A stretch of DNA of 64,000 nucleotides from Cedecea neteri (GCF_000757825.1 NZ_CP009451.1:744001-808000); one strand, 5' to 3'. Shown: positions 27,033 to 36,916, counted from the first letter of the stretch. Translations and numbers: made by a program. The notes: generated by a model not told the origin, from the sequence alone.

Positions 27033-27137
27033 ACGGTTATGAATCAACACGTTGATTTATAAGCATCGAAATCCCCTGAGTGAAACAACGAATTGCTGTG
27101 TGTAGTCTTTGCCCATCTTGATGATGGGCTTTTTTTT
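27033..27137 (+). ncRNA. rprA: Small regulatory RNA RprA
   Basis: About 105 bases, recognised by near identity to E. coli RprA: the ACGGTTAT start, the TTGATTTATAAGCAT segment that pairs with the rpoS leader, the invariant ATCCCCTGAGTGAAACAACG core, and the terminator hairpin GCCCATC / GATGGGC with eight T. The Hfq-dependent RNA raises RpoS translation and affects other mRNAs under envelope stress. Location after ydiK is the same as in E. coli. Its T-tract overlaps the stop codon of the convergent esterase gene. Confidence 0.95.
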
Positions 27138-28038
27138 ATTCTGATTTCGCAAAGTGATTAATAAGCACACCATGCAGAACCAGCGGGGCAACGGTCAGGT
27201 GGCTCTGCCCTTCTACCAGCGTAAAATCCACCCGGTGCGGCGCTTTAGCGATTAACGCGTTGGCCATTTCTCGGTTGCCGTCGACCATTGCCCTCTGCCC
27301 GCGATGTTTTAACAGTCCGGCGCGTTTCGCCTCCGGCAACCTGGCTTCCTGGGGCTGCAGCGACTGCTCATATCCCCCAACCGAAATCGAGAGCTGAGTA
27401 TGCCCCTCATCCGATTGCCAGTTTTGTGCCATCCGCAGCAGATAACGATCATTCCACCATACCGAAGGGCTTGACGCGTAAAAGTGCTGGAAAGCGTCCG
27501 GCGAGGTCATAAACAGCCAGGTGGTAAACAGGCCGCCATACGAGTGACCAAAAAGCGCCTGCCGCTGCGGGTTGATTTTCCAGTGCTGTGCGACCCAGGG
27601 TCGGAGCTCAGCGTCAATAAACCGCCAGAACTTTTGTGCCTCGCCTGGTGCACCGGGCGGGTAAGTGCCGCCTGCCGGGTTAGGTTCCAGCGCGACTTTA
27701 TCTACCGTTGGCCGGTAGTCTCGCTCCCGGCGGCTGTCGCCCGGGTAGTCAATAGCGACCACGACGCCGGGCGTGAGCGGACAGCGCTCACAGGTCAGGC
27801 GCTGCATCAGCGATACCGCCCCGGGGAAGACGGATTCGCCGTCCAGCAGATAAATAACCGGCCAACCTTCTGGCGGCGCTTTACCTTCAGGCCAGGAAAC
27901 CATGATTTTATACTCGCCGTTCTCCGGCGAATTCAGGCTATGTACCAGAGTATTAGCCAGCGTGTAGGGCTTATCCTGCGTGACTGCCGCCCCCGAAGGG
28001 GCAGCGAGTGCGATAAGCGCCAAAAGCAGATAGCGCAA
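27136..28038 (-). CDS. Exported siderophore esterase (IroE-like alpha/beta hydrolase)
   Basis: About 300 residues with a signal peptide (RYLLLALIALAAPSGA) and an esterase-D type hydrolase domain: nucleophile serine in FGHSYGG and C-terminal histidine in GQSHLT. It resembles IroE, the periplasmic esterase that linearises catecholate tri-lactone siderophores. The only start with a ribosome site is a TTG at 28038 (AGGAGA six bases upstream); no ATG is suitably placed. It follows the TonB receptor gene by 11 bases and is surely co-transcribed with it. It probably acts on the siderophore brought in by that receptor. Confidence 0.8.
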   Translation of the reverse strand: MRYLLLALIALAAPSGAAVTQDKPYTLANTLVHSLNSPENGEYKIMVSWPEGKAPPEGWPVIYLLDGESVFPGAVSLMQRLTCERCPLTPGVVVAIDYPGDSRRERDYRPTVDKVALEPNPAGGTYPPGAPGEAQKFWRFIDAELRPWVAQHWKINPQRQALFGHSYGGLFTTWLFMTSPDAFQHFYASSPSVWWNDRYLLRMAQNWQSDEGHTQLSISVGGYEQSLQPQEARLPEAKRAGLLKHRGQRAMVDGNREMANALIAKAPHRVDFTLVEGQSHLTVAPLVLHGVLINHFAKSE

Positions 28039-28049
28039 AAAAATTCTCC

Positions 28050-30212
28050 TTACCAGCGATAGCTGACGGTTGCGGTCAGGGTGCGGCCAATGCCGTAGAA
28101 GCACGCCGAATCAGACGCGCAGGAAGCCACATATTTTGTGTCCGCCAGGTTGTTGACGTTGAACTGCACGGCGGCGCCCTTCAGCTGAGGACTCACTTCG
28201 CCCAGCTCGTAGCGCAGCATCGCGTCATACAAATCCACGGCGGGTACTTTAAACGTATTTTTCGCATCGCCATAGCTGGTACCGATATAACGAACCCCGA
28301 CGCCGGCGGTCAGGTTTTTCAGCACGCCATCAGGAATGGTGTAACTGCCCCATGCAGACGCCATATGCGTTGGAATGCGTGCCGGCACTTTCCCTTCGGT
28401 TCCGGCTACGGTGGTGCTCGCGGTTTCCGCATCCGTCCACGTATAGGAGCCTATCAGGTTGAGGCTGTTAAACAGCGTGGAGTGAACCTCCGCTTCAAGC
28501 CCTTTGGAGCGGATCTCACCGGCGTTTTCGAACCAACCCAGCGCGCTGTTGTACGTCCCCACGTTTGTCTGGCGAAGATCAAACAGCGCCAGCGTCATGA
28601 ACGTCTCTTTCAGCGGCTGATATTTCAGGCCCACTTCGGTTTGCTTACCCAGGCTTGGGTCGAACGGCGCGGTACCCGGCGCACGGTTAGTCTGCAGGTT
28701 GGGTTCAAAGGAAGTGCTGTAGCTGATATAGGGCGACAGGCCAAAATCAAAGGCATAAAGCAGGCCGGTGCGCCAGGTGAACTTGCTGTCATTCTGCTGC
28801 GTGCTTTTGCCTTTAAGGCGGTCCGTCGTTCGCACCTCGGCCCAGTCGTAGCGCCCGGACAGCAGCAGCTGCCAGCGGTTCCAGCTCAGCTGATCCTGCA
28901 GATAAACGCCGGTTTGATCGAGATTTTGTTGGTCGTCGCTGACCGCGCTAAAAGTGCTTTCATCAACGTTGAGGCCGTATACCGGACGAGGCCAGTAGAT
29001 ATCGTATTTCGCTCCCATGCCTCGGCTAAGCTGCTGCCGGTCGTGGTTGGACTTGTAATCCAGGCCGCCCAACAGCGTGTGCCCTAACGTGCCTGTATCG
29101 AACTGCGCCTCGAGCTGGTTATCTACGCCAAACTCATCGGTATCACGCGTTTCTCGCTGCGCACGGCGCGAAAGTAACGTGTCGCTCTTCGAGGTGGAAT
29201 ACACGAGGTAACGATACTTCTGTTTGATGCTGGCGTAGCGAGCATTCTGGCGGAAGGTAAAGATGTCGTTGAAGCTATGCTCGAACTCATAGCCAACCAT
29301 CGTTTGCTCGCGCCACGACTGGTCGTAATTAGGATCGCTGACGTTAAAGTCCCGCGGGATATACCCTGCGGCCGTTTCGGTCACCAGCCCTGCGGCAGGC
29401 AGGAAGTTACGATAGCCAGCCTTCGGATCTTTCTGGTAGCTGGTCAGCAAAGTAAAACGCGTCTGCTCATTGGGATACCAGGTCAGCGCGGGTGCAATCG
29501 CCATCCGCTGCTCTTTGTAGTCGGCCACCTGGCTGTGCTGCGTTCGTGCAATCCCGTTTAAGCGGTAAAGCACACGGTCGTCGTCGCTTAGCGATCCGCC
29601 AAAATCAAAAGCCCCCTCGGCCAGATGCTGGTTGCCTGAGCGAAACTGCACTTCATGTATCGCTTCCCTTGTCGGCCGCTTGCTGGTCATACTGATAAGC
29701 CCGCCGGGGTTCACCTGGCCAAACAGCACCGACGCCGGGCCGCGCACCAGCTCCACGCGCTCAAGCAGCCACGGGTCAAACGTCCCGGTCTGCGATGAAG
29801 CCGTTGCGCCGTAGCTCAGCCCGTCGAGATATTTTGGCACGTAGCTGAAGCCACGCACAAAAACCTCGTCGTTCCGGTTCGAACTTCCCCGATACTCCGT
29901 AAAAACGCCCGCCGAATAGCGCAAAGCCTGCGATACGGATGTCACATCCTGGGCGTTCATCTGGTCGCGGGTGATAACCGACACCGACTGCGGCGTTTTC
30001 ACCAGGTCGGCCGCGGTTTTCGTCGCGGAAAGCGTTTTAGTCGCCACCATCCCCTTCAGCGGCGCCGAAGGATCTTCGCTCACCGAGCCGGTCACAACGA
30101 GAGTCTCCTCGCTGCCCTGCCGTTCCTGCGCCTGAACGCCGCCAACCATCCCCATGGTACTGAAGCCCATCAGCCAAAGGCTGTGGGTCACCTTATTGTT
30201 TTTAAAATGCAT
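28050..30212 (-). CDS. TonB-dependent siderophore receptor
   Basis: 720-residue outer-membrane gated channel. Signal peptide to about residue 28 (GGVQA), TonB box ETLVVTG (about 36-42), plug domain to about residue 190 (TPQSVSVITRDQM, LVRGPASVLFGQVNPGG), then a 22-strand barrel ending in the outer-membrane signature YRW. The C-terminal Cys pair (ASCASDSACFYGIGRT) resembles the FhuA/FcuA/FoxA type. The adjacent esterases argue instead for a catecholate ligand; the ligand is therefore open. Divergent from the Fes-like gene across a Fur box. Confidence 0.92.
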   Translation of the reverse strand: MHFKNNKVTHSLWLMGFSTMGMVGGVQAQERQGSEETLVVTGSVSEDPSAPLKGMVATKTLSATKTAADLVKTPQSVSVITRDQMNAQDVTSVSQALRYSAGVFTEYRGSSNRNDEVFVRGFSYVPKYLDGLSYGATASSQTGTFDPWLLERVELVRGPASVLFGQVNPGGLISMTSKRPTREAIHEVQFRSGNQHLAEGAFDFGGSLSDDDRVLYRLNGIARTQHSQVADYKEQRMAIAPALTWYPNEQTRFTLLTSYQKDPKAGYRNFLPAAGLVTETAAGYIPRDFNVSDPNYDQSWREQTMVGYEFEHSFNDIFTFRQNARYASIKQKYRYLVYSTSKSDTLLSRRAQRETRDTDEFGVDNQLEAQFDTGTLGHTLLGGLDYKSNHDRQQLSRGMGAKYDIYWPRPVYGLNVDESTFSAVSDDQQNLDQTGVYLQDQLSWNRWQLLLSGRYDWAEVRTTDRLKGKSTQQNDSKFTWRTGLLYAFDFGLSPYISYSTSFEPNLQTNRAPGTAPFDPSLGKQTEVGLKYQPLKETFMTLALFDLRQTNVGTYNSALGWFENAGEIRSKGLEAEVHSTLFNSLNLIGSYTWTDAETASTTVAGTEGKVPARIPTHMASAWGSYTIPDGVLKNLTAGVGVRYIGTSYGDAKNTFKVPAVDLYDAMLRYELGEVSPQLKGAAVQFNVNNLADTKYVASCASDSACFYGIGRTLTATVSYRW

Positions 30213-30303
30213 TACCGTAACGTCCCCTGTGATGAGGTGAAATAGCTTCGCCTTTCTCTCCTGTTACGTTTTGTCGTAAAACGCAACGACTCGCAATGTT
30301 ATT

Positions 30304-30322
30304 GCAAATCAATCTCATTTGC
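30304..30322. promoter_or_regulatory. Fur box between receptor and Fes-like gene
   Basis: GCAAATCAATCTCATTTGC is a 19-bp near-palindrome fitting Fur sites of the AAATGAGAnTGATTT type. It lies centrally in the 139-bp divergent region and can control both directions. Confidence 0.7.
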
Positions 30323-30351
30323 ATTAGCGTGTATGCACTTTTTTATCAGGA

Positions 30352-31926
30352 ATGATGGACGCCATGAGAGCCGCGTGGAGCGCATTAATGTTGGGACTTT
30401 GTTCAGCGTCGGCGGTGGCCGCGACCTGCACCTTTACCGGCAGCCAGGGAGAGCAGGAGGGAAAGTTCGATGCCAGCGGTGAAATCTGCTTTGGGCTTCC
30501 GGCCCTGCGGGAGAATTACGCTAACGTCCGGCTGAGCGGCGTGACCGACGCCAGCCTGATTGACAGCAAAGGCAGGCTCTGGCGCGCGCTGGTGGAAAAC
30601 GGGCCGGTGGACGGTAAACATAACCCGCTTTTTGCCCTGCCCGTCGGCCAGGCGTCAACGCTGGTGCTTCGCGGCGAGCCCGGTAAGCGCTGGCAGTTCC
30701 GCTGGCAGATTCGTGAGACGGTTCCGCTCAAACGCAATGAAATGCAATCCCCGGAAAGCCCTGCGCTGCTGGCGCTTGAGCAGGCGCTGAGCCGTGGCGC
30801 AGGCACGGACACGTTCTGGCAGGAAAGACGCGAGCAAGGTACGCCGCTGGTCGAAACGATAGACGCCAACAACAAGCGCGTTACCTTCCTGTGGCGTGGC
30901 GCGCAGGGCAACGTTTTTGTGCTCGGCTCACCGGCAGGCGATCACGACCCGATGTTTCGCCTGGGGCAGTCCGATGTCTGGTATCGCAGCTATGTAGTGC
31001 CGGCTGATACACTGATGCAGTACAAGCTTGCGCCTGATGTCCCTCTTACCGAAGGCACCGCTCGCGAGCAGCGCCGCGCAATTCTGGTCACGGCTCAGGC
31101 TGACCCGCTTAATCCGCAATCCAGCCCGTCGGGCCAGGGGGATCGCTGGAGCCGTTTCTCGCTTTTAGACCTCACCGCCCGCCGCTATTTTACGCCGCAG
31201 GCTACCTCGGAACCCATCCGCCATGGCTCGCTGGTTCGTTACCAGGTTGAGAGCAAAAAGCTCAATAACCGCCGTGAAGTGACGGTTTACCGGCCGCGAG
31301 GCAGCCAGCCCGCACGCTGGACGCTGATGCTGTTTGACGGCCGCATGTATCAGGATCGTTATCATCTCGCCAACGTGCTGGACGGCCTGATTGCCCGCCA
31401 TGCCCTGCCGCCGGTTAACGCTGTGTTTATCGACAGCCTGGACGGCGAACGCCGTGAGAAAGAGCTGCCGCCCAATCCGGACTTTGCCGATTTTATGGCC
31501 CAGGAGCTGACGCCGTGGCTTAACCGCCAGGGCATCACCACTACGGCGCGGAAAACCATTGTGGCGGGTTCAAGCTACGGCGGGCTTGCCTCTGCCTGGG
31601 TTGCCCTGCGTCATCCCGAGACGTTTGGTAACGTGCTGAGCTTGTCCGGCTCTTACTGGTGGGCGCCCGAGGGTGAAATGCCGGGCTGGCTAACCCGGCA
31701 GTATCAGGCGTCACCGCGCTTACCCGTTCGTTTCTGGCTGCAGGCAGGCCGCTTCGAAAGCAAAGGCGCGGACGGGGGTATTTACCGTAATACACAACAG
31801 CTTGAAGCCGTCCTGCGTGAAAAGGGCTACGAGGTGAGCTTTACCCCCTGGTCGAGCGGGCATGATTATGCGGCGTGGTGCGAGGCCATTATTACCGGCA
31901 TGAAGGATTTGATTAAGCGGGGATGA
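30352..31926 (+). CDS. Exported enterochelin esterase-like protein (Fes family)
   Basis: About 520 residues. Fes proteins hydrolyse ferric-enterobactin to free iron. The middle part matches the Fes N-terminal domain (VTFLWRGAQGNVFVLGSPAGDHDPMFRLG) and the C-terminal third is an esterase-D hydrolase (nucleophile in GSSYGGLAS, histidine in SSGHDYAAW). E. coli Fes is cytoplasmic; this protein starts with a signal peptide (ALMLGLCSASAVAA) and has an extra beta-rich segment (about 25-130) before the Fes domain, so it should act in the periplasm. Start codons at 30352, 30355 and 30364 are all possible. Fur box upstream. Confidence 0.85.
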   Translation: MMDAMRAAWSALMLGLCSASAVAATCTFTGSQGEQEGKFDASGEICFGLPALRENYANVRLSGVTDASLIDSKGRLWRALVENGPVDGKHNPLFALPVGQASTLVLRGEPGKRWQFRWQIRETVPLKRNEMQSPESPALLALEQALSRGAGTDTFWQERREQGTPLVETIDANNKRVTFLWRGAQGNVFVLGSPAGDHDPMFRLGQSDVWYRSYVVPADTLMQYKLAPDVPLTEGTAREQRRAILVTAQADPLNPQSSPSGQGDRWSRFSLLDLTARRYFTPQATSEPIRHGSLVRYQVESKKLNNRREVTVYRPRGSQPARWTLMLFDGRMYQDRYHLANVLDGLIARHALPPVNAVFIDSLDGERREKELPPNPDFADFMAQELTPWLNRQGITTTARKTIVAGSSYGGLASAWVALRHPETFGNVLSLSGSYWWAPEGEMPGWLTRQYQASPRLPVRFWLQAGRFESKGADGGIYRNTQQLEAVLREKGYEVSFTPWSSGHDYAAWCEAIITGMKDLIKRG

Positions 31927-31934
31927 TAGCCGCC

Positions 31935-31990
31935 CCGGTGTGCTTCCCAATGCACGGCTGGAAGACACCGGAGCGGTTCCCTTTCTTTTT
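31935..31990 (+). terminator. Terminator of the Fes-like gene
   Basis: Long interrupted stem CCGGTGT...GGAAG-ACACCGG followed by TTCCCTTTCTTTTT, eight bases after the stop; ppsA ends just beyond on the other strand. Confidence 0.65.
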
Positions 31991-32005
31991 AATGAGAGAG
32001 GGGCG

Positions 32006-34384
32006 TTACTTGTTCAGTTCGGCGAGGCTTAGCCAGGTTTGCACCACGGTGTCCGGGTTCAGGGACAGACTGTCAATCCCCTCTTCCATCAGCCAGGCCG
32101 CGAAGTCTTCGTGATCGGAAGGCCCCTGACCGCAGATCCCCACGTATTTACCCTGTTTCTTCGCCGCTTTGATGGCCATCGACAGCAGCGCTTTCACCGC
32201 ATCGTTACGCTCGTCAAACAGCTCGGAAACCACGCCAGAGTCGCGGTCCAGGCCCAGCGCAAGCTGCGTCATATCGTTAGAGCCGATGGAGAAGCCGTCG
32301 AAGTATTGCAGGAATTCGTCCGCCAGCAGGGCGTTGGACGGGATCTCACACATCATGATGATTTTCAGCCCGTTCTCACCGCGCTTCAGGCCCTGACGCC
32401 CCAGCTCTTCAACAACCGCTTTCGCCTGGGCGACGGTACGCACAAACGGCACCATCACTTCGACGTTGGTCAGGCCCATTTCGTTACGCACGCGCTTCAT
32501 GGCCGCACATTCCAGCGCGAAACAGTTACGGAAGCTGTCCGCCACGTAGCGACCTGCACCACGGAAGCCCAGCATTGGGTTCTCTTCTTCCGGCTCATAA
32601 CGCTCGCCGCCCACGAGGTTGGCGTATTCGTTAGATTTGAAGTCGGACAGACGCACGATCACACGCTTCGGCCAGAACGCCGCGCCCAGGGTCGCGATCC
32701 CCTCGGTCAGGCGACCAACGTAGAACTCAACCGGATCGTCATAGCCTTTCATCATCGTGCGGATTTCAGCCTGCAGAGCGGGCTCCTGCTGGTCGAACTC
32801 CAGCAGCGCGCGCGGGTGCACGCCAATCATGCGGTTGATGATAAATTCCAGACGCGCCAGGCCAACGCCTTCGTTCGGCAGGCAGGCGAAGTCGAAAGCA
32901 CGGTCCGGGTTACCGACGTTCATCATGATTTTCAGCGGCAGATCCGGCATTGCATCCACCGTGGAGCTTTTCACGGTGAAGTCGAGGATTTCAGCGTAAA
33001 CGTAGCCGGTATCACCCTCGGCACAGGATACGGTGACGTTCTGGCCGTCTTTCATGCGCTCGGTTGCGTCGCCGCAGCCCACAACGGCCGGGATGCCAAG
33101 CTCACGGGCGATGATTGCCGCGTGACAGGTTCGCCCACCGCGGTTGGTGACGATCGCCGCCGCTTTTTTCATGATCGGCTCCCAGTCAGGGTCGGTCATG
33201 TCGGTGACCAGCACGTCGCCCGGCTGAATGCGGTTCATTTCGCTGATGTCGTGAATAACTTTTACCGGGCCTGCACCGATGCGGTGACCAATCGCGCGAC
33301 CTTCCGCCACGATTTGCCCCTGGGCGTGCAGCTGGTAGCGCTCCATGACCTGGCCCTGAGAACGCACGGTTTCCGGACGAGCCTGAACGATAAACAGCTT
33401 GCCGGTGTGGCCGTCTTTCGCCCACTCGATGTCCATCGGGCGGCCATAATGTTTTTCGATCTGTACCGCCTGCTTAGCCAGTTCCTGAATTTCTTCCTGG
33501 GTAATACAGAAACGGTCGCGGTCGGCTTCCGGCACGTCTTCAATCCGCACCTGCTTGCCGTGTTCCTGAGTCGGGGCGTAAACCATACGGATTTTTTTCG
33601 AGCCCATGGTGCGACGCACGATAGCCGGATTACCCGCTGCAAGCGTTGGCTTGTGCACGTAGAATTCATCCGGGTTCACTGCGCCCTGCACCACCATTTC
33701 ACCCAGACCCCACGCGGCGGTGATAAACACCACCTGATCGAAACCAGATTCGGTATCGATGGAGAACATGACCCCGGAAGAAGCCAGGTCGGAGCGCACC
33801 ATGCGCTGTACGCCAGCGGAGAGCGCCACGCCACGGTGGTCATAGCCCTGATGCACGCGGTAGGAGATTGCACGGTCGTTAAACAGCGAGGCGAAAACGT
33901 GTTTCACCGCCACCAGCACGGCATCATAGCCCTGCACGTTGAGGAAGGTTTCTTGTTGCCCGGCAAAGGAAGCGTCCGGCATGTCTTCGGCAGTGGCGGA
34001 AGAGCGCACCGCAAAGGAGGCTTCGGCATCATCGGCAGAGAGCGTTTGATAGGCTTCGCGGATAGCGTCTTCCAGCTCGGGCTGGAAAGGCGTGTCAATA
34101 ATCCACTGGCGAATCTGCGCCCCGGCTTTTGCCAGTTCGCTAACGTCGTCAATGTCGGTTTTATCCAGCAGCTCATAAATACGCTGGTTCACGCCGCTCT
34201 GGTCGAGAAAAAGGTTAAACGCCTCGGCGGTAGTGGCAAAACCGTTCGGGACGGAAACGCCCATACCCGAAAGATTGGTAATCATTTCACCCAGGGAGGC
34301 ATTTTTGCCCCCGACCCTGTCTACATCATTCATGCCGAGTTGGTTATACCAAAGCACCAGCGATGACGAGCCGTTATTGGACAT
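32006..34384 (-). CDS. ppsA: Phosphoenolpyruvate synthase
   Basis: Makes PEP from pyruvate and ATP for gluconeogenesis. 792 residues, same as E. coli. N-terminal nucleotide-binding domain ([10 protein letters not shown]), swivelling domain with phospho-histidine in [15 protein letters not shown] (about residue 421), and C-terminal PEP-utilising barrel with the [11 protein letters not shown] active-site segment. Regulated by PpsR, encoded divergently. A Cra site lies upstream. Confidence 0.98.
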   Translation of the reverse strand: MSNNGSSSLVLWYNQLGMNDVDRVGGKNASLGEMITNLSGMGVSVPNGFATTAEAFNLFLDQSGVNQRIYELLDKTDIDDVSELAKAGAQIRQWIIDTPFQPELEDAIREAYQTLSADDAEASFAVRSSATAEDMPDASFAGQQETFLNVQGYDAVLVAVKHVFASLFNDRAISYRVHQGYDHRGVALSAGVQRMVRSDLASSGVMFSIDTESGFDQVVFITAAWGLGEMVVQGAVNPDEFYVHKPTLAAGNPAIVRRTMGSKKIRMVYAPTQEHGKQVRIEDVPEADRDRFCITQEEIQELAKQAVQIEKHYGRPMDIEWAKDGHTGKLFIVQARPETVRSQGQVMERYQLHAQGQIVAEGRAIGHRIGAGPVKVIHDISEMNRIQPGDVLVTDMTDPDWEPIMKKAAAIVTNRGGRTCHAAIIARELGIPAVVGCGDATERMKDGQNVTVSCAEGDTGYVYAEILDFTVKSSTVDAMPDLPLKIMMNVGNPDRAFDFACLPNEGVGLARLEFIINRMIGVHPRALLEFDQQEPALQAEIRTMMKGYDDPVEFYVGRLTEGIATLGAAFWPKRVIVRLSDFKSNEYANLVGGERYEPEEENPMLGFRGAGRYVADSFRNCFALECAAMKRVRNEMGLTNVEVMVPFVRTVAQAKAVVEELGRQGLKRGENGLKIIMMCEIPSNALLADEFLQYFDGFSIGSNDMTQLALGLDRDSGVVSELFDERNDAVKALLSMAIKAAKKQGKYVGICGQGPSDHEDFAAWLMEEGIDSLSLNPDTVVQTWLSLAELNK

Positions 34385-34470
34385 CGAAACAATCCTTTTT
34401 TAAATGAATGGGTACAAGAAACACCAGACTTCGTATTTAGCTTTGCATATTCTGGGGGGAGAATGAAACC

Positions 34471-34486
34471 GGTGAATCGTTCAAGC
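34471..34486. promoter_or_regulatory. Cra (FruR) site of ppsA
   Basis: GGTGAATCGTTCAAGC fits the Cra consensus (GCTGAAnCGnTTCA type) and is the sequence known for the E. coli ppsA activator site. It lies about 90 bases before ppsA in the 327-bp divergent ppsA/ppsR region. The rest of that region is A/T-rich, with no further ORF. Confidence 0.8.
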
Positions 34487-34711
34487 AAAATAAAATATGA
34501 CATTTTCGGATAGATCCGCTCACTTCATAAACCATTGATTATCATATAATCCTTACAATACCAATGGTTATAGTGTTGATTTGAATATATTTCCGATGGT
34601 TTATTAAATTTAAAAACGCTATTTCACTTTTTAAATTAAGATTAGCGCTACTCGGAATGCCTTGTTTTACTTTATGCTTTGGGTAAACCGGTTCCCCGTT
34701 CAGGAATAAAA

Positions 34712-35545
34712 ATGGATAACTTAGTCGATCGTCAGGTATTTTGTATTTCCGATGGCACGGCAATTACCGCCGAGGTACTTGGCCACGCGGTGATGTCACA
34801 ATTCCCGGTATCTATCAACAGTATTACCCTGCCGTTTGTTGAAAACGAAAGTCGGGCAAAAGCGGTCAAAGAGCAGATTGATGCGATTTACCAGCAGACA
34901 GGTGTGCGCCCGCTGGTGTTTTATTCCATCGTGATGCCCACTATCCGCGACATCATTATGCAGAGCGAAGGCTTCTGTCAGGACATCGTGCAGACCCTGG
35001 TCGCCCCGCTGCAGCAGGAGCTGAAGCTCGACCCGACGCCCGTTGCCCACAGAACTCACGGCCTTAACCCCGGCAACCTGATGAAGTATGACGCGCGCAT
35101 TGCCGCCATTGACTACACGCTGGCGCACGATGACGGCATTTCGATGCGCAATCTCGATCAGGCTCAGGTGATTCTGCTGGGCGTGTCCCGCTGTGGAAAA
35201 ACCCCTACCAGCCTCTATCTCGCCATGCAGTTTGGCATTCGCGCCGCCAACTACCCTTTTATTGCCGATGACATGGACAACATTCAGCTTCCCGCGGTGC
35301 TTAAACCGCTGCAGCACAAGCTGTTTGGCCTGACTATCAACCCCGAACGACTGGCCGCTATCCGCGAAGAGCGCCGTGAAAACAGCCGCTATGCTTCCCT
35401 GCGCCAGTGCCGTCTGGAGGTCGCCGAAGTCGAGGCGCTGTTCCGTAAAAACCAGATTCGCTACCTCAACAGTACCAACTATTCGGTGGAAGAAATGGCG
35501 ACCAAAATTCTCGATATTATGGGACTGAATCGCCGGATGTACTAA
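34712..35545 (+). CDS. ppsR: PEP synthase regulatory protein (bifunctional kinase/phosphorylase)
   Basis: 277 residues, DUF299 family. Inactivates PpsA by ADP-dependent phosphorylation of a threonine near the catalytic histidine and reactivates it by phosphorolysis. The P-loop-like [11 protein letters not shown] (about residue 152) and the N-terminal [12 protein letters not shown] are conserved. The ATG at 34712 with AGGAAT upstream matches the E. coli length; the open frame extends 11 codons further without support. Its last codons form part of the TrpR operator of aroH. Confidence 0.96.
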   Translation: MDNLVDRQVFCISDGTAITAEVLGHAVMSQFPVSINSITLPFVENESRAKAVKEQIDAIYQQTGVRPLVFYSIVMPTIRDIIMQSEGFCQDIVQTLVAPLQQELKLDPTPVAHRTHGLNPGNLMKYDARIAAIDYTLAHDDGISMRNLDQAQVILLGVSRCGKTPTSLYLAMQFGIRAANYPFIADDMDNIQLPAVLKPLQHKLFGLTINPERLAAIREERRENSRYASLRQCRLEVAEVEALFRKNQIRYLNSTNYSVEEMATKILDIMGLNRRMY

Positions 35546-35577
35546 GAAACTAGTACAAAAGACCAATCGTGTATGCT
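35539..35577 (+). promoter_or_regulatory. TrpR operator and aroH promoter
   Basis: GTACTAAGAAACTAGTAC (35539-35556) matches the TrpR operator (GTACTAGTTAACTAGTAC). It overlaps the last two codons and stop of ppsR and the -35 region. TATGCT at 35572-35577 is the -10. Tryptophan-TrpR repression of aroH is established in E. coli. Confidence 0.8.
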
Positions 35578-35715
35578 AGGGTGTACAGACTGCGGTGGGG
35601 TAATCCCTTTGCCAAAGCGGGCAGAATGTTGAAATCGGTCAGCTTTGGTTTATTGTGATCCCCATCACTTCCCGGTAAATCTGCCGCAGAGAAGACAAAA
35701 TTTCTGAGACACCCA

Positions 35716-36762
35716 ATGAACAAAACAGATGAATTGCGAACCGCGCGCATCGACAGTCTGGTGACCCCGGCCGAGCTGACAGAGCGTTTCCCGGTTTCCG
35801 CTGACGTTGCGCAGCACGTAACCACCGCCCGCCGCAGGATAGAAAAGATCCTTACCGGGGAAGATAAGCGCCTGCTGGTTATCGTCGGGCCATGCTCTAT
35901 CCATGACCTTGATGCGGCAATGGACTACGCTCGCCGTCTCAAAACGCTGCGAGAAAAACATCAGGATCGCCTTGAGATCGTGATGCGCACCTACTTCGAG
36001 AAACCCCGCACCGTCGTCGGCTGGAAAGGGTTGATTTCCGATCCCGACCTGAACGGCAGCTACCGCATTAATTACGGTATCGAACAGGCTCGCCGCCTGC
36101 TGCTGCAGGTGAATGAGCTTGGCGTGCCTACCGCGACAGAATTCCTGGATATGGTGACCGGGCAGTATATCGCCGACCTGATTAGCTGGGGTGCGATTGG
36201 CGCGCGCACGACCGAAAGCCAGATCCACCGTGAGATGGCGTCCGCGCTCTCCTGCCCGGTCGGCTTTAAGAACGGCACCGACGGCAATACCCGCATTGCG
36301 GTAGACGCCATTCGCGCCGCACGTGCCAGCCATATGTTCCTCTCCCCGGATAAAAAAGGGCAGATGACGATTTACCAGACCAGCGGCAACCCTTATGGAC
36401 ACATTATTATGCGCGGCGGCAAACAGCCGAATTACCACGCGGAAGACATTGCCGCGGCCTGCGATACGCTGAGCGCATTCGACCTGCCGGAGCATCTGGT
36501 GATTGATTTCAGCCACGGTAACTGCCAGAAGCAGCACCGCCGCCAGTTAGACGTCTGCGAAGATGTTTGCACGCAAATTCGCAACGGCTCCAGGGCGATC
36601 GCCGGGATCATGGCGGAAAGCTTCCTGCAAGAAGGGACGCAGCAAATCGTCGCCGGCCAGCCGCTGACCTACGGCCAGTCGATCACCGATCCTTGCCTTA
36701 ACTGGGAAGATACGGAAACCCTGGTCGCCATGCTGGCCCAGGCAATCGACAGACGCTTCTGA
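35716..36762 (+). CDS. aroH: 3-Deoxy-7-phosphoheptulonate synthase, Trp-sensitive
   Basis: Condenses PEP and erythrose 4-phosphate, the first step of the aromatic amino acid pathway; this isozyme is inhibited by tryptophan. 348 residues, same as E. coli AroH. Class I DAHP synthase motifs: VGPCSIHD, TYFEKPRTVVGWKG, SHGNCQKQH (metal histidine) and MAESFL. Position after ppsR and the upstream TrpR operator identify it as AroH rather than AroF or AroG. Confidence 0.97.
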   Translation: MNKTDELRTARIDSLVTPAELTERFPVSADVAQHVTTARRRIEKILTGEDKRLLVIVGPCSIHDLDAAMDYARRLKTLREKHQDRLEIVMRTYFEKPRTVVGWKGLISDPDLNGSYRINYGIEQARRLLLQVNELGVPTATEFLDMVTGQYIADLISWGAIGARTTESQIHREMASALSCPVGFKNGTDGNTRIAVDAIRAARASHMFLSPDKKGQMTIYQTSGNPYGHIIMRGGKQPNYHAEDIAAACDTLSAFDLPEHLVIDFSHGNCQKQHRRQLDVCEDVCTQIRNGSRAIAGIMAESFLQEGTQQIVAGQPLTYGQSITDPCLNWEDTETLVAMLAQAIDRRF

Positions 36763-36897
36763 CCCAACCTTCCGGCGGGGAGCCCAATAACCCGCCGGAT
36801 ATCATAGCATTACGCTTCGCGACAACGTGCCCACAGAGAAATTCCCTGATTCACAGAATTATTACAAATAATGCTTGCTGCCGATCCTGCTTTTTCT

Positions 36898-36916
36898 GAT
36901 AATGATTCTCATTGTT
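36898..36916 (+). promoter_or_regulatory. Fur box of the heme operon
   Basis: GATAATGATTCTCATTGTT matches the 19-bp Fur consensus at most positions, 35 bases before hemP. Confidence 0.9.

Noticed and set aside
32039..34366. 775-codon open frame antisense to ppsA
   Set aside because: Same cause: a shadow of a strongly codon-biased gene; no family resemblance.
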